Shown here: piece by piece, positions 7,676 through 10,984 of the stretch
Position numbering within the stretch: position 1 is the first letter of the stretch
Layout: every line of letters begins with the position of its first letter
Notes under the pieces: generated by a model
What the model was told of the DNA's origin: nothing
What the model saw: the letters and a program-made list of their open reading frames with translations, nothing else
The model's database searches: none
Made by a program: the position numbers and the translations under genes
Assembly (NCBI GenBank): GCA_947476765.1
Contig: CANJRK010000019.1
Span: forward strand, 1-10,984
Length of the DNA stretch: 10,984 bases
Direction of reading: 5' to 3'
Origin: Actinomycetota bacterium
GTDB taxonomy: Bacteria > Actinomycetota > Actinomycetes > S36-B12 > UBA5976

Positions 7676-8379
7676 CCCCAGGTCCAATTGCTCTTGTTGG
7701 CTCGGGTGAGTATTTACCGATTATGCAAACAATTGAAGCTAATTTGATTGCAGGTCGGAATCCAAAGTATGTCCAGATTCCAACAGCAGCAGCACCAGAA
7801 GGTGAAGCATCTCTGCATCACTGGATTACGCTGGGTAAATCGCAAGCGGATCGAATTGGCGTTGAAGCAATTTCCGTTATCGCACATGATCGAAATGATG
7901 CCGAGGATCCACGAATTGCCGAACAAGTTCGAGGCGCCGGATTGATCTATTTATCTGGCGGGAACCCAACTTTCCTGGCTAATACAATTCGCGACACTTT
8001 GCTGTGGCGAGAAATTGAGTCCGCGTGGCGTGATGGCGCAGCCCTGGCCGGATGTAGTGCCGGCGCAATGGCGTTAGCAGACCATATTCCAGCTTTGCGA
8101 TTACCAACTCATGCTGCGACCAGAGGCTTTGGACTCTTGCCACACCTTCGGGTATTGCCACATTTCGACAAAATGTTTGCCCGAATCCCAGATTTCATGA
8201 CTCGATTTATGAAGGTTCCAGCAGGCGTAAGTGTTGTGGGAATCGATGAAGACACAGCAATCGTTGGTGGCCCTGTGGAGTGGGAGGTTCAAGGTCGACA
8301 ATCAGCTTGGCTATTCGTCGACGGACACCGCAAGGAATTTCGCGCTGGTCAAACGTTAGTTACTTCTGCGCTCGCTTAA
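7672..8379 (+). CDS. Peptidase S51/cyanophycinase-like hydrolase
   Basis: A 235-residue protein of the S51 serine peptidase (peptidase E/cyanophycinase) or type 1 glutamine amidotransferase-like group. Visible motifs are LVGSGEY (8-14), YLSGGNPTFLA (93-103), the nucleophile elbow GCSAGAM (127-133, Ser129), LPHFD with His164, and GIDEDTA (190-196), which supply a plausible Ser-His-Asp/Glu triad. The family members known cleave Asp-X dipeptides or cyanophycin; the substrate here is unknown. No signal peptide is visible, so it should act in the cytosol. The ATG at 7672 overlaps the TGA of the preceding gene in an ATGA arrangement, implying translational coupling; an upstream TTG at 7654 would add six residues but is less likely. 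The 3' end overlaps mshD tail to tail by 20 bp. It is a distant paralogue of the upstream gene and shares its SGE and DE-T motifs. Confidence 0.85.
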   Translation: MTPGPIALVGSGEYLPIMQTIEANLIAGRNPKYVQIPTAAAPEGEASLHHWITLGKSQADRIGVEAISVIAHDRNDAEDPRIAEQVRGAGLIYLSGGNPTFLANTIRDTLLWREIESAWRDGAALAGCSAGAMALADHIPALRLPTHAATRGFGLLPHLRVLPHFDKMFARIPDFMTRFMKVPAGVSVVGIDEDTAIVGGPVEWEVQGRQSAWLFVDGHRKEFRAGQTLVTSALA

Positions 8380-9292
8380 ACATCACATCAGTGTCCCAGT
8401 GGGCAAAGCCCAGGGATTCATACAAGCTAATTGCCGCTGAATTATCTGCATCAACATAAAGCATCGCAGCAGGTAGACCGTGACCGCGCAAGTGTTCGAG
8501 ACCGCGAATACTAAGTAATTTGGCTAGCCCAGAACCGCGTTCTTCGGGTGCTATTCCCAGAACGTAAATCTCACCTATTTCAGAATGACCATGGCCACCG
8601 ACGCCGCCGTGCACCTTTGTCCAGTGGTAGCCGACCATGGTTTCGTTACCCCCATCGTTGCGAGTTGCGATCAAAAATCCTGCCGGATCGAACCAGGCCT
8701 CAGACATTCGAATTGCCAAATCCTGTTCGGACATCCGACCTTGTTCTGGATGGTCAGCAAAAACATTAGAGTTCAAGGCCAACCACTGGGATTCGTCGTG
8801 GCCAACTTGAAACGAGCGGATGTGTACCTCTGAGCTCTCGCTTGCTTTTGGAAGCGGCGCAAAAAGGGAACGTCGCATTTGCCACAGTTCGCGAGCTTTG
8901 GCGAACCCTAGTTTTGCAGCCAACGTGTAAGCGCTGGTGAGCTCACCATGTGCCCAAAGCCGCATTCGTGGATCATCTGATTTAGAAATTGCAAACTCAA
9001 CTAAAGCTCGGCCCACACCTTGTCTTCTAAAATCAGGGTGCACCACAACTTCAACTACTGAACCAGAAACTATATCGGTTTGATCCAAATGCAGATAGCC
9101 AACAATCTTTCCAGTGGCATCGGAAGCAACTAAATGCTCATCGGCGGCATCGCCACCATGATGCAGGTGTATCAAGACATGTTCCGAAAGCGGAGCCATC
9201 TCATCAATTGCAGCAGCAGCAAATGCAAGCTGCATAACTTCTTCAGTTTGGGTATCACTTAAGTGCGAGAGTACCGAGATGCTTATTGACAT
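8360..9292 (-). CDS. mshD: Mycothiol synthase (MshD)
   Basis: A 310-residue protein with two GNAT acetyltransferase domains, catalysing the last step of mycothiol synthesis: acetyl-CoA-dependent acetylation of Cys-GlcN-Ins. The first GNAT domain (about 15-145) has the acetyl-CoA loop VHPDFRRQGVGRALV (84-98). The second (about 155-307) has LGIAPEERGSGLAKLL (245-260) and LYVDADNSAAISLYESLGF (278-296). Between them are sequences characteristic of MshD: NVFADHPEQGRM (176-187), WFDPAGFL (200-207) and GEIYVLGI (240-247). The length fits the family. The gene starts 3 bp after the glnR stop without a strong ribosome site, so it is probably coupled to glnR; the same neighbour pair exists in Mycobacterium tuberculosis (Rv0818-Rv0819). 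Mycothiol is the main low-molecular-weight thiol of actinobacteria, which supports the taxonomic call. Confidence 0.95.
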   Translation of the reverse strand: MSISISVLSHLSDTQTEEVMQLAFAAAAIDEMAPLSEHVLIHLHHGGDAADEHLVASDATGKIVGYLHLDQTDIVSGSVVEVVVHPDFRRQGVGRALVEFAISKSDDPRMRLWAHGELTSAYTLAAKLGFAKARELWQMRRSLFAPLPKASESSEVHIRSFQVGHDESQWLALNSNVFADHPEQGRMSEQDLAIRMSEAWFDPAGFLIATRNDGGNETMVGYHWTKVHGGVGGHGHSEIGEIYVLGIAPEERGSGLAKLLSIRGLEHLRGHGLPAAMLYVDADNSAAISLYESLGFAHWDTDVMFKRAQK

Positions 9293-9295
9293 GAA

Positions 9296-9997
9296 CTAAA
9301 CAAGAACTTCGCGGGATTCACTATCGTTAACTGGTGATGTGACATATCGGTATCCAACGTTTCGCACCGTACCAATTAGGTTTTCATTTTCTGGACCTAG
9401 CTTTGCTCGCAGTCGACGGACGTGCACGTCAACAGTTCTAGTTCCACCGAAGTAATCAAATCCCCAAACTTCACTTAACAACTGGTCACGTGAAAATACT
9501 CGACCTGGATGTTGCGCCAGGAACTTAAGTAATTCAAATTCCTTAAAAGTTAGATCCAGGGCGCGGCCGCGAAGTTTGGCAGTGTAGGTAGCTTCATCGA
9601 TGGAAAGTTCACCAGCTCGAATCTCCACATCAGTTTGTGCCGCAACTGTTTTACTTGTCGTGGCTAATCTAATTCGAACTTCGATTTCAGCTGGGCTGGC
9701 ATCAACCAGTAGTACGTCAGTTAAGCCCCACTCGTGCGTAACCGCAGCCAAGCCGCCCTCAGTTGTTATCAAGATTATTGGAGAGGTATTTCCAGTCGTT
9801 TCCATAAGGCGACAAAGGCTGCGAACTGCCGGCAAATCAGTGCGACCATCGATCAAAATGACATCAACTTCGGGTGCCGTGATAAGCGCCGTTGGCTCAG
9901 GGGACATCACTTTGATGTGATGGCTTAGGAGTTCCAGCCCTGGCAAAACTGCATTGGAAGGAGTTAGGGCACGGGTAAGCAAAAGAATTTGAGCCAT
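9296..9997 (-). CDS. glnR: GlnR-type orphan OmpR-family transcriptional regulator
   Basis: A 233-residue regulator with an N-terminal receiver-like domain (about 3-115) and a C-terminal winged-helix DNA-binding domain (about 135-222). The receiver region VDVILIDGRTDLP places Asp at 50 but otherwise resembles the atypical receiver of Streptomyces GlnR, including TTEGGLAAVTHEWG (78-91). The DNA-binding domain contains LDLTFKEFELLKFLAQHPGR (147-166), WGFDYFGGTRTVDVHVRRLR (178-197) as recognition region and IGTVRNVGYRYVT (208-220). These segments recall GlnR, the nitrogen-metabolism regulator that acts without a cognate kinase in actinobacteria. No sensor kinase gene is beside it, in agreement. 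It lies downstream of the thioredoxin gene and directly before mshD. No clear ribosome site is visible apart from a weak GGGTGAAG 3-10 bp before the ATG. Its targets cannot be read from this window. Confidence 0.88.
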   Translation of the reverse strand: MAQILLLTRALTPSNAVLPGLELLSHHIKVMSPEPTALITAPEVDVILIDGRTDLPAVRSLCRLMETTGNTSPIILITTEGGLAAVTHEWGLTDVLLVDASPAEIEVRIRLATTSKTVAAQTDVEIRAGELSIDEATYTAKLRGRALDLTFKEFELLKFLAQHPGRVFSRDQLLSEVWGFDYFGGTRTVDVHVRRLRAKLGPENENLIGTVRNVGYRYVTSPVNDSESREVLV

Positions 9998-10078
9998 GAC
10001 TTCACCCGCCGTTCCTAGTTATGCCTTAAGTCTAGAGCAGAACGTGAAGGCTGAATTGGGGGCAGGTTTTGTAAGGGT

Positions 10079-10507
10079 TTAGGCGATTTCTGTTAGCGCG
10101 GAAACGGCCGTAGTTAAATCGGCCACCTTTGGCACACCTACGGCCCGAAAATGCACGGTACCTGCTTTATCGATAATCAAGGTCGTGGGTGTGCGAGTAA
10201 TTCCGTAGGTCTTTACCAAATCCAGGTGCTCAACGACATCGAGTTCAATGTGGCAGATCGCTGGAAAGCTATTAGTTACTTCATCCAGTACCCGCGTAGT
10301 AACCCGGCAGGGTTGGCAGAACTCGGACGAAAACTGCAGAAATGTCACCTGTGGGGGATGATCGTGATCCAGGTGAAGGTGCTCAATAAGGCCTTGTTGT
10401 GGCGGAACTACCTGAGCTCTTAGTTTTCCATCGCTTAATTTTCGGTATATGCCAAAGCCAGCAGAAAGCACAAGTACCGCAAGTAACACATAGCTGCCGG
10501 TACTCAT
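10079..10507 (-). CDS. Membrane-anchored thioredoxin-like protein
   Basis: A 142-residue protein with an N-terminal membrane anchor (about 5-21, YVLLAVLVLSAGFGIY) followed by basic residues (RKLSDGKLR), which by the positive-inside rule puts the rest in the cytosol. A His/Asp-rich stretch HLHLDHDH (43-50) precedes the thioredoxin fold. The active site is C64-Q-P-C67, and the cis-proline loop is TRTPTT with P107. It should act as a thiol-disulfide reductase or transfer protein. The chosen start (ATG at 10507) has AAAGGGAG upstream at good spacing; a longer frame to 10564 would run through the promoter. It resembles the ThiX-type thioredoxin found near glnR in mycobacteria. It is divergent from the leader peptide/DUF4395 unit and upstream of glnR, with an 81-bp gap that shows no obvious terminator. 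Confidence 0.87.
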   Translation of the reverse strand: MSTGSYVLLAVLVLSAGFGIYRKLSDGKLRAQVVPPQQGLIEHLHLDHDHPPQVTFLQFSSEFCQPCRVTTRVLDEVTNSFPAICHIELDVVEHLDLVKTYGITRTPTTLIIDKAGTVHFRAVGVPKVADLTTAVSALTEIA

Positions 10508-10535
10508 TGCCACTCCCTTTAAATCAACCCTTCTG

Positions 10536-10564
10536 AACTTAGGTGAAATGGCCAAATTCACCAA
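10536..10564 (-). promoter_or_regulatory. Putative promoter of the thioredoxin gene
   Basis: On the minus strand, TTGGTG (10564-10559) and TAAGTT (10541-10536) are separated by exactly 17 bp. They fit a -35 and an actinobacterial -10 of the form TAnnnT, and lie 28 bp upstream of the chosen ATG at 10507. This also supports the shorter start, since the longer one would overlap the -35. Confidence 0.55.
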
Positions 10565-10573
10565 CTCGGGAAA

Positions 10574-10596
10574 CTACTGCGAAGGTTTTGCAGTAG
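10574..10596. promoter_or_regulatory. Inverted repeat between divergent promoters (possible operator)
   Basis: CTACTGC (10574-10580) and GCAGTAG (10590-10596) are a perfect 7-bp inverted repeat with a 9-bp spacer. It sits between the two putative -35 regions of the divergent thioredoxin and leader-peptide promoters and is probably not transcribed by either, so a protein-binding dyad is more likely than an RNA hairpin. No known regulator consensus was recognised. Confidence 0.4.
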
Positions 10597-10615
10597 GTGA
10601 TTTTCAAGTTTTGCA
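10585..10615 (+). repeat. Direct repeat GTTTTGCA upstream of leader promoter
   Basis: GTTTTGCA occurs exactly at 10585-10592 and again at 10608-10615, with a 23-bp period close to two helical turns. The second copy overlaps the likely -35 region of the leader-peptide promoter and the first overlaps the inverted repeat. It may be part of a regulator site. Confidence 0.35.
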
Positions 10616-10637
10616 CTTGACCTAACTGGCCTAAGGT
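10611..10637 (+). promoter_or_regulatory. Putative promoter for leaderless transcript
   Basis: TAAGGT (10632-10637) matches the actinobacterial -10 form TAnnnT and ends 7 bp before the ATG at 10645, so transcription would start at or next to that A. This is the classic layout of leaderless mRNAs. The -35 is less clear: TTGCAC (10611-10616) is 15 bp upstream of the -10, shorter than ideal. Confidence 0.5.
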
Positions 10638-10644
10638 TAAGGGC

Positions 10645-10725
10645 ATGTCAGGTGGAAAAGTTCTCATCAAGCGTCGGGTCGTTGATTACGGCCGGCTGGG
10701 TTCTGACATGTGTATGCACAGCTAA
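10645..10725 (+). CDS. Putative cysteine-type leader peptide, 26 codons
   Basis: A small frame, ATG to TAA, encoding a 26-residue peptide with the segment KRRVVDYGRLGSDMCMHS. The RR-x-VD-x-x-R-x-x-S-x-x-C pattern near its end resembles the short leader peptides annotated before sulfur-metabolism genes in Streptomyces and the leaderless cysteine-containing uORFs that act as cysteine-responsive attenuators in mycobacteria. Here Cys is codon 23 (TGT, 10711-10713), three codons before the stop. The -10 spacing suggests leaderless translation. It is in a different frame from the DUF4395 gene 65 bp downstream and is followed at once by a hairpin. Ribosome stalling at the Cys codon could change downstream folding or Rho access, but that mechanism is inference. 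Unlike the mycobacterial cases there is a single Cys, not a run. Confidence 0.6.
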   Translation: MSGGKVLIKRRVVDYGRLGSDMCMHS

Positions 10726-10729
10726 TTCC

Positions 10730-10748
10730 GCAGACCGAAGTGGCCTGC
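10730..10748 (+). promoter_or_regulatory. Hairpin directly after the leader peptide stop
   Basis: GCAGACC (10730-10736) pairs with GGCCTGC (10742-10748) around a 5-nt loop GAAGT, with one A-C mismatch. It begins 4 nt after the leader stop codon, so a ribosome stalled at Cys23 or stopped at the end would affect it. No T run follows, so it is not a typical intrinsic terminator. GCTGG inside the leader gene (10694-10698) can pair instead with CCAGC at 10755-10759, a possible alternative structure. Confidence 0.4.
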
Positions 10749-10790
10749 ATTAAACCAGCAAAGCCAACCGAAACTGTTAAAGGAATTTAA

Positions 10791-10984
10791 ATGAGCAAGC
10801 AAATTGATCCAAGAGGTCCCCGCTTTGGAGCGGCAATCACAACTGTTGTTTTGTCTGCGACGTTGCTGACAATCCCATCGAGCATTGCCACAGTGTTGCT
10901 AGGAATTCAAGCCGTGGTTTTTGCACTCGGCGCCTTTGTTGGGTTACAGGCTCAACCGTACGGAATTTTGTATCGCAAGCTAGT
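10791..10984 (+). CDS. DUF4395 membrane protein, N-terminal part (3' end outside window)
   Basis: The first 64 codons of a gene that runs off the right edge. The product begins MSKQIDPRGPRFGAAITTVV and has two hydrophobic segments (about 12-30 and 32-50), then GLQAQPYGILYRKLV. The opening D-P-R-G-P-R-F-x-A-x-x-T and the hydrophobic hairpin are characteristic of DUF4395, small membrane proteins of unknown function that in actinobacteria often sit beside thioredoxins and thiosulfate sulfurtransferases. AAAGGA (10779-10784) is 6 bp before the ATG, a good ribosome site. The gene follows the leader peptide and hairpin and is probably controlled by them. Context suggests a part in sulfur or thiol handling, but no biochemical role is known to me. 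Confidence 0.75.
   Translation, partial: MSKQIDPRGPRFGAAITTVVLSATLLTIPSSIATVLLGIQAVVFALGAFVGLQAQPYGILYRKL

Noticed and set aside
9600..9920. Plus-strand frame of 106 codons inside glnR
   Set aside because: It is a shadow of the conserved receiver domain, with low-complexity Ser/Val composition.
9998..10078. Terminator or GlnR-box between thioredoxin and glnR
   Set aside because: I found no stable stem with a T run and no GTnAC-n6-GAAAC pattern; TAACTA is only a weak -10 candidate.
10151..10423. Plus-strand frame of 90 codons opposite the thioredoxin
   Set aside because: It is antisense to the CQPC active-site region and has no supporting start signal or similarity that I recognise.
10508..10564. 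Longer N-terminus (19 extra residues) for the thioredoxin
   Set aside because: It would cover the -35/-10 pair and the AAAGGGAG ribosome site, and it puts a polar stretch in front of the membrane anchor.
10730..10748. Intrinsic terminator after the leader peptide
   Set aside because: The stem is short with a mismatch and is followed by ATTAAACC, not a T run.

Overview
The window looks like chromosomal DNA from an actinobacterium of moderate GC content (mid-40s percent by eye). A mycothiol synthase (mshD) and an orphan GlnR-type regulator are both actinobacterial hallmarks, and ppk next to mutT1 and glnR next to mshD are actinobacterial gene orders. The modest GC, tight packing (tiny gaps, several overlaps) and short or absent leaders would fit streamlined freshwater lineages such as acI/Nanopelagicales, but that placement is an inference. 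I see no phage, transposon, CRISPR, rRNA or tRNA.

Left part (1-3349). Two tandem YczE-type membrane protein genes lie on the plus strand, the first cut by the window edge. They converge on and overlap a minus-strand pair: a DMT/EamA permease followed 10 bp later by a GlcD-type FAD-linked 2-hydroxyacid dehydrogenase. The 120-bp gap at 3230-3349 holds no gene or clear terminator.

Middle (3350-8379). On the minus strand ppk overlaps mutT1 (Nudix plus histidine phosphatase), a polyphosphate and oxidised/dinucleotide housekeeping pair also adjacent in mycobacteria. Divergent from ppk is a translationally coupled plus-strand pair of peptidase S51/cyanophycinase-like proteins. The first carries a C-terminal module resembling the end of cysteinyl-tRNA synthetase.

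Right part (8360-10984). On the minus strand a membrane-anchored thioredoxin is followed by glnR and then mshD, with only 3 bp between the last two. Divergent from the thioredoxin is a sulfur-type control region: an inverted repeat and a direct repeat, a leaderless-looking promoter, a 26-codon cysteine-containing leader peptide gene, a hairpin just after its stop, and then a DUF4395 membrane protein that runs off the window. Thioredoxin, mycothiol synthesis and a putative cysteine-sensing leader together suggest a thiol/sulfur locus. The leader peptide (10645-10725) and its surroundings are the most interesting part of the window.
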